DNA of 64,000 bases from Neomoorella carbonis (GCF_045278715.1 NZ_CP136420.1:1550001-1614000); one strand, 5' to 3'. Numbered from the stretch's first letter, positions 1 through 8,766 are shown. Notes: a model not told the origin generated them from the sequence alone. A program made the numbers and translations.

Positions 1-83
1 GCCCCACCGGCAGCAGCCGCACTAAGGGCTAAAAACTTGCGCCTGGAGATAGGCTTGAGCCACAGTTTGGCGTCCTCAGCCAT
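1..83 (-). CDS. Tat-exported protein, N-terminal fragment
   Basis: Only the first 27 codons are in the window; the gene runs off the left edge. The start ATG follows a strong GGAGGAGAGG ribosome site. The peptide carries a twin-arginine motif (SRRKFL) followed by a small hydrophobic alanine-rich stretch, which is a Tat signal. Tat substrates in anaerobes are often molybdopterin or iron-sulfur oxidoreductase subunits, so that is the likeliest class, but nothing here identifies the mature protein. Confidence 0.7.
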   Translation of the reverse strand, partial: MAEDAKLWLKPISRRKFLALSAAAAGG

Positions 84-444
84 ACTGCCTCTCCTCCTTT
101 TTAACTGAATAACCGGAGCCGCCGGTACGCTTAAAGATAAATGTCGATTTCTAGATTAAATATTGCCGGGCGAGTCAATTCGAACCCTCAATTCCCGCAA
201 TCGCCCTGGTTAAAATTCCCTTTTTTAAATGTACCAGCGTTCACAAATAAATACTTCAACGTACCTGGACTCCTTCCCTTTGTTGCCCATCCCAAATCTA
301 ATAGTCTACATTTTATCCTGACGTACAAAAAATAGAACCCGGTTAAATAATGGTTGCCTATGGAATTAGCTTTATCTCCTGGTAACTCTTCCTCATCGCT
401 CCATCATAATATGAAGTAGCCATTTTTAAGGGAGGAGATTTATT
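84..444. other. AT-rich intergenic region
   Basis: This is the divergent intergenic region between the Tat-signal gene and cotJA. A 64-codon open frame exists here, but it has no ribosome site and a composition unlike the neighbours. I see no RNA gene or repeat. Promoters for both flanking genes are expected here, but I could not assign one with confidence. Confidence 0.5.
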
Positions 445-648
445 ATGTCTGCCGACCAGCAGAGTATGCAGGGTATCCCAGGGCAACTCAAAGATAATGT
501 AGAAAAACAGTCCTTTTCTTACCAGCTGGCCCGGGCCTATGTACCCTGGCAGCGCTTTACCAGCAGGTGGGACCCTGGGGAAGGCCTGGCCCGGGGGACG
601 ATTTTCCCAGAACTTTACCGTCCTTACCCGCCCCGGCGGACACCTTAA
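445..648 (+). CDS. cotJA: Spore coat-associated protein CotJA
   Basis: This is a 67-residue protein of the CotJA family. The diagnostic features are the YVPWQ segment near residue 32 and the GTIFPELYRPY block near the C-terminus. The start is set by a GGGAGGAG ribosome site. It is the first gene of a cotJA-cotJB-cotJC cluster with 24- and 14-base gaps, the order known from Bacillus, where the operon is made in the mother cell and contributes to the inner spore coat. The molecular role of CotJA itself is not established. Confidence 0.9.
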   Translation: MSADQQSMQGIPGQLKDNVEKQSFSYQLARAYVPWQRFTSRWDPGEGLARGTIFPELYRPYPPRRTP

Positions 649-672
649 AACAATCTGGCGGAGGGAAAAATA

Positions 673-930
673 ATGGATTCGCAACGCTTAAATCTGCTAA
701 AGAAAATTATGGCCCTGGAATTTACTTGTATCGAGTTTAATCTCTACCTGGATACTCACCCCGAAGACTACCGGGCATTGGCGGAATATAATGCCGCCAG
801 CGAAGCCCTGCTGGCGGCAAAAAAGGAATACGAAAACCTTTACGGTCCTTTAACAAATTACGGCAGCACGCCCAGTCCTCAGGCCTGGCGTTGGATCGAC
901 GAACCCTGGCCATGGGAAATAACCTTTTAG
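673..930 (+). CDS. cotJB: Spore coat protein CotJB
   Basis: This 85-residue protein matches the CotJB family in length and in its layout: an N-terminal helix, LYLDTHPED near residues 25-33, and a C-terminal tail rich in Trp and Pro (WRWIDEPWPWE). A GGAGGG ribosome site precedes the ATG. It lies between cotJA and cotJC and is almost certainly co-transcribed with them during sporulation. No catalytic motif is apparent; it is a structural or assembly component of the coat. Confidence 0.9.
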   Translation: MDSQRLNLLKKIMALEFTCIEFNLYLDTHPEDYRALAEYNAASEALLAAKKEYENLYGPLTNYGSTPSPQAWRWIDEPWPWEITF

Positions 931-944
931 CGGAGGGATTATAG

Positions 945-1517
945 ATGTGGATTTATGAAAAAAAACTGGAATATCCTGTACGTGTCAGTGGCCCTAACCC
1001 GCGCTTGGCCAAAGTAATTATTACCCAGTACGGTGGGCCGGACGGGGAACTCGCCGCCTCTCTACGCTACCTCACCCAGCGCTACACCATGCCCATTCCC
1101 CAGGCCAAAGCAGTTTTGACGGACATCGGTACGGAAGAGCTGGCCCACATGGAGATTGTCGCCGCCCTGGTCTATAACCTGATCAAAGACGCTCCCCTGG
1201 AAGAAATAAAACGCGCCGGCCTGGATGGCTATTATGCCGATCACGACCGCGCCCTCTACTTCGTCAACGCGGAAGGGGCACCCTGGACGGCCGCCTACAT
1301 CCAGTCCAAGGGCGACCCCGTAACCGATCTCTATGAGAATATGGCCGCCGAACAGAAGGCCCGCTCCACTTACGAATACCTGATCCAGCTTTCCGACGAC
1401 CCGGATGTGAGCGATACCTTAAAGTTCCTCCGCGAAAGGGAAGTCGTCCACTTCCAGCGCTTCGGCGAGACGTTAAACCTGGTTCAGGATTACCTGGAGC
1501 GTAAAAAGTACTATTAA
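945..1517 (+). CDS. cotJC: CotJC, manganese-catalase-like spore coat protein
   Basis: This 190-residue protein is a ferritin-fold dimanganese catalase homologue. Metal ligands typical of the family are visible: E in GTEELAHME (E-x2-H) around residues 64-71, and E and H in the second half (AAEQKARSTYEYL and REREVVHFQRF). It would sit in the spore coat and may break down peroxide. It is the last gene of the cotJ cluster and is followed by a terminator. Length and ligand spacing are normal, so activity is plausible. Confidence 0.92.
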   Translation: MWIYEKKLEYPVRVSGPNPRLAKVIITQYGGPDGELAASLRYLTQRYTMPIPQAKAVLTDIGTEELAHMEIVAALVYNLIKDAPLEEIKRAGLDGYYADHDRALYFVNAEGAPWTAAYIQSKGDPVTDLYENMAAEQKARSTYEYLIQLSDDPDVSDTLKFLREREVVHFQRFGETLNLVQDYLERKKYY

Positions 1518-1521
1518 AGCT

Positions 1522-1546
1522 AAAGCCCCGGTAAAGGGGCTTTTCT
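1522..1546 (+). terminator. Terminator after cotJC
   Basis: AAAGCCCC and GGGGCTTTT form a GC-rich stem around a GGTAAA-type loop, starting just after the cotJC stop and followed by T-rich sequence. This is a classic rho-independent terminator for the cotJ operon. Confidence 0.8.
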
Positions 1547-1772
1547 CTCCATCTCTCTCTTTCTATATCCATTCACCTCATAACGAAAAAAATCCGGCAC
1601 TTTTAAAATGAAACCTTTTTACTGGCACTATATGATTATGATTAAGTTCTTCACGGTGCATATTCTTTTAGATTGATTATTATTTTTATTGCGTATTTAG
1701 TCATCCTGTTGATCTGAGCAGGATTTTAATGCTTTCTTGTCGTATAACACTATCATATCTTGCAAATAATTT

Positions 1773-1866
1773 TAGGCGATGGAGTTCGCCTTAAATCTGC
1801 GGCAAGCAGTGATGACTCCTACCCAAAAGCGGGCTAATTTTATGCCCGGAAGGTAGGATTTTTTTG
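1773..1866 (+). promoter_or_regulatory. Fluoride (crcB) riboswitch with terminator platform
   Basis: The aptamer signature is present: GGCGATGG with TTCGCC, followed about 15 bases later by CAGTGATGACTCCTACC, the hallmark 3' end of the crcB motif. CCTACC at the aptamer end can instead pair with GGTAGG at 1852-1857, enclosing an inner CGGGC/GCCCG hairpin and followed by seven T residues. So the expression platform is an intrinsic terminator that shares sequence with the aptamer. In the known mechanism fluoride stabilises the aptamer and prevents termination, switching on the two crcB genes downstream. Confidence 0.93.
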
Positions 1867-1898
1867 TGGGTTTGCAACTCCATGCGGGGGTGATTAAG

Positions 1899-2315
1899 CT
1901 GATCTACATATATATTGGTATTTTTGGCTTTCTGGGGGCCATAGCCAGGTTTGGACTCGGCCGCTCCATTGCTACCTTTTGGCCCTCTACCTTTCCTTTA
2001 GGGACCCTGATGATAAACATTTTGGGATGTTTCGCTCTGGGCTTTATTCTTACCTATAGCTTAGAACGCTTGACTTTAAGCCCCGAATTAAGGCAGGGTA
2101 TAACGACAGGCTTTATTGGCGCCTTTACGACTTTCTCCACCTTTAGTTTGGAAACTATAACCCTGCTGTTCAAGGGTTATGTAGCCTATGCTGGCATCTA
2201 TATTCTGGCTTCCACTTTGGGAGGTTTAATTGCCGTCAAGGCGGGAATAATCCTGGCCAGAATACCAATTTTGTCGGCATTTAAAGTACAGCAAACCGGG
2301 GCAGAAAACAGGTAG
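1899..2315 (+). CDS. crcB: Fluoride ion channel CrcB/FluC (first copy)
   Basis: This small four-helix membrane protein (about 138 residues from the chosen start) belongs to the CrcB/FluC family, which exports fluoride as antiparallel dimers. Family blocks seen are GFLGAIARFGLGR, FPLGTLMINILG and the FTTFSTFSLE segment that lines the pore. The reading frame is open from a GTG at 1866, but that codon sits on the riboswitch terminator T-run. A GGGGGTGAT site at 1886-1894 points to a rare CTG start at 1899, which puts the first helix where relatives have it. A GTG at 1890 is the other option. Confidence 0.9.
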   Translation: MIYIYIGIFGFLGAIARFGLGRSIATFWPSTFPLGTLMINILGCFALGFILTYSLERLTLSPELRQGITTGFIGAFTTFSTFSLETITLLFKGYVAYAGIYILASTLGGLIAVKAGIILARIPILSAFKVQQTGAENR

Positions 2316-2324
2316 GAGATAAAA

Positions 2325-2702
2325 ATGCAGTTTTTTTATGTAGGATTGGGCGGGTTTTTGGGTGCCATTACTCGATACGCTTTAGGACAGGCATTATCGG
2401 CAAGAAGCAGGGGTAATTTTCCTACAGGCACTCTCATAATTAACCTAACTGGCGCTTTTCTGTTAGGACTGCTTTCAGGTACACCGGCATTTGCCCACAG
2501 ATTTGGAACCAGCTTGACTTTAATGCTAACTACCGGCTTTTTAGGCGCCTATACTACCTTCTCTACTTACTCGTACGAGACTATCCAGCTCCTGGAAGAT
2601 AGGAAAGTTATAAGCGCTTTAATCTATTTGCTGAGTAGCATCGCCTTAGGATTGTCATTCGTTCTGGCAGGACGTGCTCTCGCTGCCAAATTTATGCCAT
2701 GA
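2325..2702 (+). CDS. crcB: Fluoride ion channel CrcB/FluC (second copy)
   Basis: This second FluC-type protein has 125 residues and starts nine bases after the first, behind an AGGAG site. It carries GGFLGAITRYALG, FPTGTLIINLTG and the YTTFSTYSYE pore segment. Tandem crcB genes are common in Firmicutes; the two products may form separate homodimers or a heterodimer with one subunit in each orientation. Both genes lie behind the fluoride riboswitch, so their job is fluoride resistance. Confidence 0.92.
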   Translation: MQFFYVGLGGFLGAITRYALGQALSARSRGNFPTGTLIINLTGAFLLGLLSGTPAFAHRFGTSLTLMLTTGFLGAYTTFSTYSYETIQLLEDRKVISALIYLLSSIALGLSFVLAGRALAAKFMP

Positions 2703-2746
2703 GTGTTGATGAAGCAAAATGGTCCGGCTCAGCCTGGTAGATATAG

Positions 2747-3904
2747 TCACGTCCTGCTGCCAGGTTCCTGGTCCTGCAAAGGTATCGTGATGCTAATGTG
2801 GGTACCCTTACCCGGTGCGGTGTTAATTATCATTTCTCCGTTTAAGAGCTGGACCCTCTCCCGCATGCCTACGAGGCCGTAGCCATTACCCTCTTTACCA
2901 ACATTAACAGAGTTTAGATCAAATCCCTTACCAATATCGCGTATCGAAATCATAACCTTATCTGGCTGCATCTCCATTTTAACCTTGGCGCTTTTAACTT
3001 GGGCATGTTTCTTAATGTTGTTAATCGCCTCTTGAATAATGCGAAAAAGTGCTATCTCCATGGTGCTATCTAACCGGCGCTGCTGTCCAAAGAAATGAAA
3101 ATCAATTTCCAGTCCGTACTGTTCCTGATAGGAGGCAAAGTAGCGCTTCAATGCCGGGGCAAGGCCCAAATCATCGAGTACCATGGGCCGGAGGTCAAAA
3201 ATAATCTTGCGGACGTCCTGGAGACTCAGCATGACTATATTCTGGAGGGCCAGCAATTCTTCCCGGACTTTACTCGGGTCCTTGTCTAAAAGTTTAAGAC
3301 AATATTCGGCCCGCATAACGATGTTGGCCATGGATTGGGCCGGGCCGTCGTGAATTTCCCGGGCGACGCGCTTGCGCTCTTCTTCCTGGGCCCGGATAAT
3401 ATTGAGGGCCATTTGTTGTGTTTGTTGCAGTTCACCAATCTTTAAGCTCAAATCGTAGAGTCCGCCTTTTAAATAAGTGAGCACCACGCCTACCTGGGAA
3501 ATCAACCTTTCGGCCCTCTGAACGGTCGTTTGTAAACGGCGGAGGCTTACTTCCAAATGATTGCGCCGGTATTGCAGCACTTTTTCCTTTTCCCTGAGCT
3601 TAACAAGTTCAATTTGCAAATTATAGGCCTTATCATAGGCGGCTTTGATATCTTGCTCGGTGTAGCGGTTAAAGTCTTTGCTTACCTCGACTAAACGCAA
3701 CCGGGCTCTTTTTTCCGCCAGCTCCAGCTTATCGACCTCCGTTATAACAGCGTTTAACTCATCTTTGACGGCAGCCAATTCATTACTAACTTGATTCGCC
3801 TCAATCCGGGTATTTTCAGCGATGTCATAAATCTGTGCTTGACTGCGCTCAATGGCTTCGATGGTTTCTTTGATGATGAGGTCGAGAGCACTGATGTCCA
3901 GCAC
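2747..3904 (-). CDS. degS: DegS-like cytoplasmic sensor histidine kinase
   Basis: The product has about 385 residues. The N-terminal 170 form a long coiled-coil DegS sensor domain with no membrane segment. Then comes the HisKA_3 dimerisation helix with the phosphorylated His in VAREIHDGPAQ, and a GHKL ATPase domain (NNIKKHA, DIGKGFDL, GYGLVGMRERV). Such kinases phosphorylate LuxR-type (DegU/NarL) regulators. No response-regulator gene lies beside it, so it is an orphan in this window. A GAGGTG site favours a GTG start at 3904 over the GTG nine bases upstream. It is transcribed away from the hydrogenase operon. Confidence 0.88.
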   Translation of the reverse strand: MLDISALDLIIKETIEAIERSQAQIYDIAENTRIEANQVSNELAAVKDELNAVITEVDKLELAEKRARLRLVEVSKDFNRYTEQDIKAAYDKAYNLQIELVKLREKEKVLQYRRNHLEVSLRRLQTTVQRAERLISQVGVVLTYLKGGLYDLSLKIGELQQTQQMALNIIRAQEEERKRVAREIHDGPAQSMANIVMRAEYCLKLLDKDPSKVREELLALQNIVMLSLQDVRKIIFDLRPMVLDDLGLAPALKRYFASYQEQYGLEIDFHFFGQQRRLDSTMEIALFRIIQEAINNIKKHAQVKSAKVKMEMQPDKVMISIRDIGKGFDLNSVNVGKEGNGYGLVGMRERVQLLNGEMIINTAPGKGTHISITIPLQDQEPGSRT

Positions 3905-4150
3905 CGGGTACACCTCGCTGCAAAGATTTAAATTTAAACTGCCAGGCTAATGCATCCATTTCCGTCAATGCCTCAATAGAAATATTTTATCATACAACTA
4001 TGGCACCATAAAATTGATTAATTGGCAACCCTTTGTTCATTTTTTCGAACACAACAACCGGATTAACATTAGATCCTTAACCTTTTTAATACAATAGAAA
4101 AATTGTATTTGGTTATTAAAAACTGCTTTTACAACATTTAAGGCAGGCTA

Positions 4151-4179
4151 TTGTCCTGATTATTGAATTCGTTTATAAT
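4151..4179 (+). promoter_or_regulatory. Probable sigma-A promoter of hydCBA
   Basis: TTGTCC (-35) and a perfect TATAAT (-10) are separated by 17 bases, placing the start about 80 bases before hydC. Upstream, AATACAAT and ATTGTATT (4089-4110) form an 8-bp inverted repeat, and downstream GTACAAAATTG faces CAATTTTTTGTAC. Either could be an operator. I see no clear Rex site (TTGTGA...TCACAA). Confidence 0.6.
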
Positions 4180-4263
4180 TACAAGTGAAAAATAGTGCAA
4201 GTACAAAATTGTATCTTATCTATTCAATTTTTTGTACTGCTTCATAATAAAGGAGGAACGGCC

Positions 4264-4767
4264 ATGCCCGGATTACAGCAGGATGTCCAGGAAATCATCC
4301 AGCGCCATCGCAGTCAGGTATCCCATCTTATTGCTATCTTACAGGAAGTACAGCAGAAATATCGTTACCTGCCCGAAGAAGCTTTAGCCCACATTGCCAC
4401 TGCTTTAAACATTCCCCCGGCGATGGTGTGGGGGGTGGCTACTTTTTATGCCCAGTTTTCCTTAAAACCCAAAGGCAAGTATATTATCCGGGTATGTAAC
4501 GGTACTGCCTGCCACGTGCGCGGGGCCGAGCATATCCACATGGCCCTGTGCAAGGAACTGGGATTAAAGGAAGATCAAGAGACTACCGCCGATCTCCAGT
4601 TTACTGTAGAAACTGTTTCCTGCCTGGGGGCCTGCGGCCTGGCCCCGGTAGTGACCATTAATGATCGAAAAGTTTATGGTCAAATGACGCCCGAAGATGT
4701 CCTTAAATTACTACAGGGATTGCAGAGAGAAGCAGAGGCCGTAGAACGGAGGGAAAACATTGCTTAA
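4264..4767 (+). CDS. hydC: Electron-bifurcating hydrogenase subunit HydC (NuoE-like)
   Basis: This 167-residue protein is related to the 24-kDa NuoE subunit of complex I, with a thioredoxin-like [2Fe-2S] domain. Cluster ligands are visible as CNGTACH and SCLGACG. The AAAGGAGG site fixes the ATG at 4264, although the frame is open further upstream. It is the first gene of hydC-hydB-hydA and overlaps hydB by 8 bases. In Moorella and Thermotoga the HydABC complex couples ferredoxin and NAD(H) to H2 by electron bifurcation in the cytoplasm. Confidence 0.93.
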   Translation: MPGLQQDVQEIIQRHRSQVSHLIAILQEVQQKYRYLPEEALAHIATALNIPPAMVWGVATFYAQFSLKPKGKYIIRVCNGTACHVRGAEHIHMALCKELGLKEDQETTADLQFTVETVSCLGACGLAPVVTINDRKVYGQMTPEDVLKLLQGLQREAEAVERRENIA

Positions 4768-6640
4768 GTCGCGGCTGGATCTAGAACAATTGGCCAGGCG
4801 GGCCAAGGATGGATTGCTTCAAGAAAATGTCCGCATTTTAGTTTGTGCGGGTACGGGCTGTGTGGCTAACGGTTCCCTGGAGGTATACGAAGCTTTTCGT
4901 CAAGAACTGGAACGGAAAGGGTTTACTATCAGGGTCGAACTGGTAAAAGAACCGGAAACATCCGGAATAGCTTTAAATATTAGCGGTTGCCATGGCTTTT
5001 GCCAGATGGGGCCCCTGGTACGTTTAGAACCGGCAGGTATACTTTATTGTAAAGTAACAAAAGAAGATGTACCGGAGATAATCGCCGAACACCTCATCAA
5101 CGGCCGCCCGGTGGAGCGGCTGCTTTATCACCATCCAGATACCGGCCGGCCTGTAGCCAGGGAGGAGGATATCCCCTTTTATAAAAAGCAGCGGCGCATC
5201 GTTTTAGAACATTGCGGCCGTATTAATCCGGAAGATATCCATGACTACCTGGCCCATGATGGCTACCAGGCTTTAAGCAAGGCCCTTTTTGAGATGACTC
5301 CGGAAGAGGTAATCGAGGCCATCCTGGCTTCCGGCTTACGCGGCCGGGGTGGGGGCGGTTTCCCGACTGGACGCAAATGGATCTTCGCCCGGTCAGCGCC
5401 GGGAGATAAAAAATATATCATTTGTAACGGTGACGAGGGCGATCCCGGTGCTTTTATGGACCGCAGCGTGATGGAGGGCGATCCCCACCGGGTACTGGAA
5501 GGCATGCTGATTGCCGGTTATGCCATTGGAGCCGACGAAGGTTATATCTACGTGCGGGCGGAATACCCCCTGGCCGTAAAAAGATTGCGCCGGGCCGTAG
5601 ACCAGGCTAAGGCCCTGGGGCTTTTGGGCCAGAACATCCTGGGCACCAATTTTTCCTTCCGGGTGCACATAAAGGAAGGGGCTGGCGCTTTTGTTTGTGG
5701 TGAAGAAACGGCGCTGATTGCTTCCATTGAAGGCCAGCGAGGTATGCCCCGCCCCCGCCCGCCTTTTCCGGCTAACAGCGGTCTCTGGGGTTGTCCCACC
5801 GTCATTAACAATGTGGAAACTTTAGCCAATGTAGCCCCGATAATCCAGCATGGTCCTGAGTGGTTCAAACAATATGGAACCAGTAACAGTCCTGGGACAA
5901 AAACCTTTGCCCTGGCCGGCCAGGTAGCCCACACCGGTCTGGTAGAAGTACCCATGGGGATTACCCTGCGGGAGATCGTTTTCGACATCGGCGGTGGACC
6001 GCGGGAAGGCAATAGTTTTAAAGCTGTCCAGATCGGCGGTCCTTCCGGCGGGTGTCTAACGGAAGAGCATTTGGATATGCCCGTGGATTTTGATTCCTTG
6101 CAAAAGGTAGGAGCCATGGTCGGTTCCGGGGGAATGGTAGTTGTCGGCCAGGACAGCTGTATGGTGGAAGTCGCCAGGTTCTTCATGACCTTTGTCCAGA
6201 ATGAGTCCTGTGGTAAATGTGTTCCCTGCCGGGAAGGAACCAAACGGATGCTGGAGCTGTTAACTAAAATAACTACCGGCGAGGCTACCGGGGAAGACCT
6301 GGCTCTACTGGAAGAGCTGGCCCTGATGGTAAAGGACGGTTCCCTTTGCGGCCTGGGCAAGACAGCCCCCAATCCGGTGCTTACGACCCTGCGCTACTTC
6401 CGGCAAGAATACGAAGCCCATATTCACGATAAAAAATGCCCGGCAAGGGTTTGCAAGGATCTGCTCAGCTACTTTATCGACGCCGGAAAATGCCGCGGCT
6501 GCGGCCTGTGTGCCAAAAATTGCCCGGCGGCAGCCATCAGCGGCGACAGGAAAGGGCCCCATACCATCGATCGGGAAAAATGTATTAAGTGCGGGACCTG
6601 CCTGGAGAAATGCCGGTTTAATGCTGTTTATACCGCTTGA
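4760..6640 (+). CDS. hydB: Electron-bifurcating hydrogenase subunit HydB (NuoF-like)
   Basis: The 626-residue subunit has four parts: an N-terminal thioredoxin-like [2Fe-2S] domain (residues about 25-100), the FMN/NADH domain with GRGGGGFPTGRKW and GDEGDPGAFMD, a [4Fe-4S] site in ESCGKCVPCREGT, and two C-terminal ferredoxin clusters (CRGCGLCAKNCP and CIKCGTCLEKC). This layout is that of bifurcating HydB, where the flavin is the expected bifurcation site. The start is TTG inside the end of hydC, behind GGAGGG. The 3' end overlaps an open hydA frame by four bases. Confidence 0.95.
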   Translation: MLKSRLDLEQLARRAKDGLLQENVRILVCAGTGCVANGSLEVYEAFRQELERKGFTIRVELVKEPETSGIALNISGCHGFCQMGPLVRLEPAGILYCKVTKEDVPEIIAEHLINGRPVERLLYHHPDTGRPVAREEDIPFYKKQRRIVLEHCGRINPEDIHDYLAHDGYQALSKALFEMTPEEVIEAILASGLRGRGGGGFPTGRKWIFARSAPGDKKYIICNGDEGDPGAFMDRSVMEGDPHRVLEGMLIAGYAIGADEGYIYVRAEYPLAVKRLRRAVDQAKALGLLGQNILGTNFSFRVHIKEGAGAFVCGEETALIASIEGQRGMPRPRPPFPANSGLWGCPTVINNVETLANVAPIIQHGPEWFKQYGTSNSPGTKTFALAGQVAHTGLVEVPMGITLREIVFDIGGGPREGNSFKAVQIGGPSGGCLTEEHLDMPVDFDSLQKVGAMVGSGGMVVVGQDSCMVEVARFFMTFVQNESCGKCVPCREGTKRMLELLTKITTGEATGEDLALLEELALMVKDGSLCGLGKTAPNPVLTTLRYFRQEYEAHIHDKKCPARVCKDLLSYFIDAGKCRGCGLCAKNCPAAAISGDRKGPHTIDREKCIKCGTCLEKCRFNAVYTA

Positions 6641-6681
6641 GGATCTCCGGGAAATTTAAAATGGGAGAGGAAGTGAACGTA

Positions 6682-8424
6682 GTGACTACCGGGAAAGTAA
6701 CTGTAGACGGCGAAATAGTAGAGATTAATGGGGCTAAAAACCTCCTGGAGGTAGTTCGCCGGGCCGGTGTTGAATTACCGACTTTCTGCTACCACTCGGA
6801 GCTAAGCGTGTACGGTGCCTGCCGCATGTGTATGGTAGAGGTTGAAGGGCAGGGCCTGGTAGCATCGTGTTCTACACCCCCGGCTGACGGCATGAAGATT
6901 TACACCAATACCCCCCGAACCAGGCGTTTGCGCCGTATGGTTATCGAACTGCTCCTGGCCAACCACGACCGGGAATGTACCACTTGTGAACGCAGCGGTA
7001 GTTGCAAACTGCAGCATCTGGCGCGCCAGCTGGGAGTGACGGAAGTACGCTTTGGCCGCCGGGATAAAAGATCACCGGCGGACCGGACTTCCCCGGCCCT
7101 GATCAAGAATCCCAACAAGTGCATTCTCTGTGGTGACTGCGTACGCATGTGCAAAGAAATCCAGGGGGTAGGTATCTGGGATTTTGCCTACCGGGGTTCC
7201 AAGACTCATGTAACTACTGCCTTTAATAAGCCGTTGGCCGAAGTAGCCTGTGTCAACTGCGGTCAGTGTGTGGCTGTTTGTCCTACCGGCGCCTTGGCCG
7301 TTAAATCAGAAGTAAACCAGGTCTGGGAAGCTATCCAGGATCCCAACAAAACTGTAGTCGTCCAGGTAGCACCGGCGGTGCGGGTGGCCATCGGCGAGGA
7401 ATTTGGTCTCAAGCCTGGCGAAAAGGCTACCAGGCAAATGGTGGCAGCCCTGAAAAAGCTGGGATTCGACCGGGTTTTCGATACCACCTTTGCCGCCGAT
7501 ATGACCACTACCGAAGAGGCCCTGGAATTGCTGGACCGCCTGCGCAGGCAAGAGAAGTTACCTCTGTTTACTTCTTGTTGTCCGGCCTGGGTCAAATACG
7601 CCGAGCAATTCCATGCCGATTTACTGGACAACCTGTCGACCTGCCGGTCGCCCCAGCAAATGTTCGGATCCCTGGTAAAGAAGTATTACGCCCGGGAAAT
7701 CGGCAAAAACGCCCGGGAAATGGTCTGCGTATCGGTTATGCCCTGTACGGCCAAGAAATTTGAAGCCAGACGGCCCGAGTTTACCACCGCCGGCGTCAGG
7801 GATGTCGATTTTGTTCTGACCACCGTCGAGCTGGTGCAGATGATTAAAGAGGCCGGCATTGTTTTCAACGAGCTGGAACCGGAAGTCTTTGACAATCCCC
7901 TGGGAATGGGTTCCGGCGCCGGGGTCATCTATGGTGCCTCCGGCGGCGTGATGGAAGCGGTGGTGCGCTTCCTTTACGGGCACCTGGATAGTGCTGACGA
8001 TAGCGGCCGCGTAAATTTCCTCCCCGTAAGGGGCTTCCAGGGAATTAAAGAGGCAGAGTTAACAATAAATGGTCAGAACCTCAAGCTGGCGGTAGTCAAC
8101 GGCCTTACCAATGCGGAAGCATTAATTCAACGTGTTACCAGGGGCGAAGTCTTCTACCATGCCATCGAAGTAATGGCCTGTCCCGGCGGTTGTCTGGGCG
8201 GTGGCGGCCAGCCGGTCCCCAACGATACTACTACGCGGATTGAACGGATGAAGGGGCTTTACCGACTGGACCGCGGCGAACAGATCCATCGACCCCAGGA
8301 TAATGTTTTTGTAACCCGGGCCTTTGAGCGGTGGTTTAACGGGCCGAATAATGCCCGTACCCATCGCGATTTGCACACCAGATATTACCCCCGGGAAAGT
8401 ACCAGCGGTAAACCCGTTGCTTAG
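6682..8424 (+). CDS. hydA: [FeFe]-hydrogenase catalytic subunit HydA
   Basis: The product reduces protons or oxidises H2 at an H-cluster. It has an N-terminal NuoG-like [2Fe-2S] domain (CYHSELSVYGACRMC), a His/Cys [4Fe-4S] motif (HDRECTTCERSGSC), two ferredoxin clusters (CILCGDCVRMC, CVNCGQCVAVCP), and all three H-cluster signatures: TSCCPAW, MPCTAKK and MACPGGCLGGGG. The start is uncertain. A GTG at 6682 has the best ribosome site (AGAGGAAGTGA) and matches the family N-terminus; ATG 6661 and a TTG at 6637 overlapping the hydB stop are alternatives. It lacks the C-terminal extra [2Fe-2S] domain of Thermotoga HydA. Confidence 0.95.
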   Translation: MTTGKVTVDGEIVEINGAKNLLEVVRRAGVELPTFCYHSELSVYGACRMCMVEVEGQGLVASCSTPPADGMKIYTNTPRTRRLRRMVIELLLANHDRECTTCERSGSCKLQHLARQLGVTEVRFGRRDKRSPADRTSPALIKNPNKCILCGDCVRMCKEIQGVGIWDFAYRGSKTHVTTAFNKPLAEVACVNCGQCVAVCPTGALAVKSEVNQVWEAIQDPNKTVVVQVAPAVRVAIGEEFGLKPGEKATRQMVAALKKLGFDRVFDTTFAADMTTTEEALELLDRLRRQEKLPLFTSCCPAWVKYAEQFHADLLDNLSTCRSPQQMFGSLVKKYYAREIGKNAREMVCVSVMPCTAKKFEARRPEFTTAGVRDVDFVLTTVELVQMIKEAGIVFNELEPEVFDNPLGMGSGAGVIYGASGGVMEAVVRFLYGHLDSADDSGRVNFLPVRGFQGIKEAELTINGQNLKLAVVNGLTNAEALIQRVTRGEVFYHAIEVMACPGGCLGGGGQPVPNDTTTRIERMKGLYRLDRGEQIHRPQDNVFVTRAFERWFNGPNNARTHRDLHTRYYPRESTSGKPVA

Positions 8425-8442
8425 CAGTGGTAGATATTTCCT

Positions 8443-8475
8443 CCCCAGGTGGAGTGCCTGGGGATTTTCATTTTT
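8443..8475 (+). terminator. Terminator after hydCBA
   Basis: CCCCAGG and CCTGGGG pair around a 7-base loop and are followed by ATTTTCATTTTT. It closes the hydrogenase operon just before the convergent germination cluster. Confidence 0.75.
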
Positions 8476-8514
8476 ACGGCCACCTGCGCTCAGTTTTTTA
8501 AACCTGCAGCCGCC

Positions 8515-8748
8515 TTATTCTTGGGGACCAATGACCAGCCGGGCCAGTGGCTCAAAAAATTTTATCAGTGCCTCCGAAGGAAAGAATATTTTATGTCCCA
8601 GGGACCAGGGAATCCCCAGGGCCAACGCCGTGAGGGAGAGGAGGGCGAAGGCAAACAGTTCCCGCCAGGCCCGGCGCCGGACCAGGGGCGGGACATCCAG
8701 GAGAAAAATAAAGGTATATACAACTATTAAAATAAGTAAACCTGCCAT
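8515..8748 (-). CDS. Small membrane protein of the ger cluster
   Basis: This is a 77-residue protein with two hydrophobic helices (about residues 2-20 and 28-48), behind an AAGGAGG site. It begins 18 bases after the gerC-type gene and is probably in the same operon. I recognise no named family. Small membrane proteins often accompany GerA-type receptors (GerD- or 2TM-like partners), so a role in germinant-receptor assembly is an inference from position only. Confidence 0.65.
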   Translation of the reverse strand: MAGLLILIVVYTFIFLLDVPPLVRRRAWRELFAFALLSLTALALGIPWSLGHKIFFPSEALIKFFEPLARLVIGPQE

Positions 8749-8766
8749 AAGGCCTCCTTGTTCCTA

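Noticed and set aside
141..335. 64-codon open frame in the divergent intergenic region
   Set aside because: No ribosome site, AT-rich composition unlike real genes here, and no recognisable protein features.
5548..6372. 274-codon minus-strand frame inside hydB
   Set aside because: It lies wholly antisense to a well-conserved subunit; its Pro/Ser/Arg-rich composition is typical of a shadow frame.
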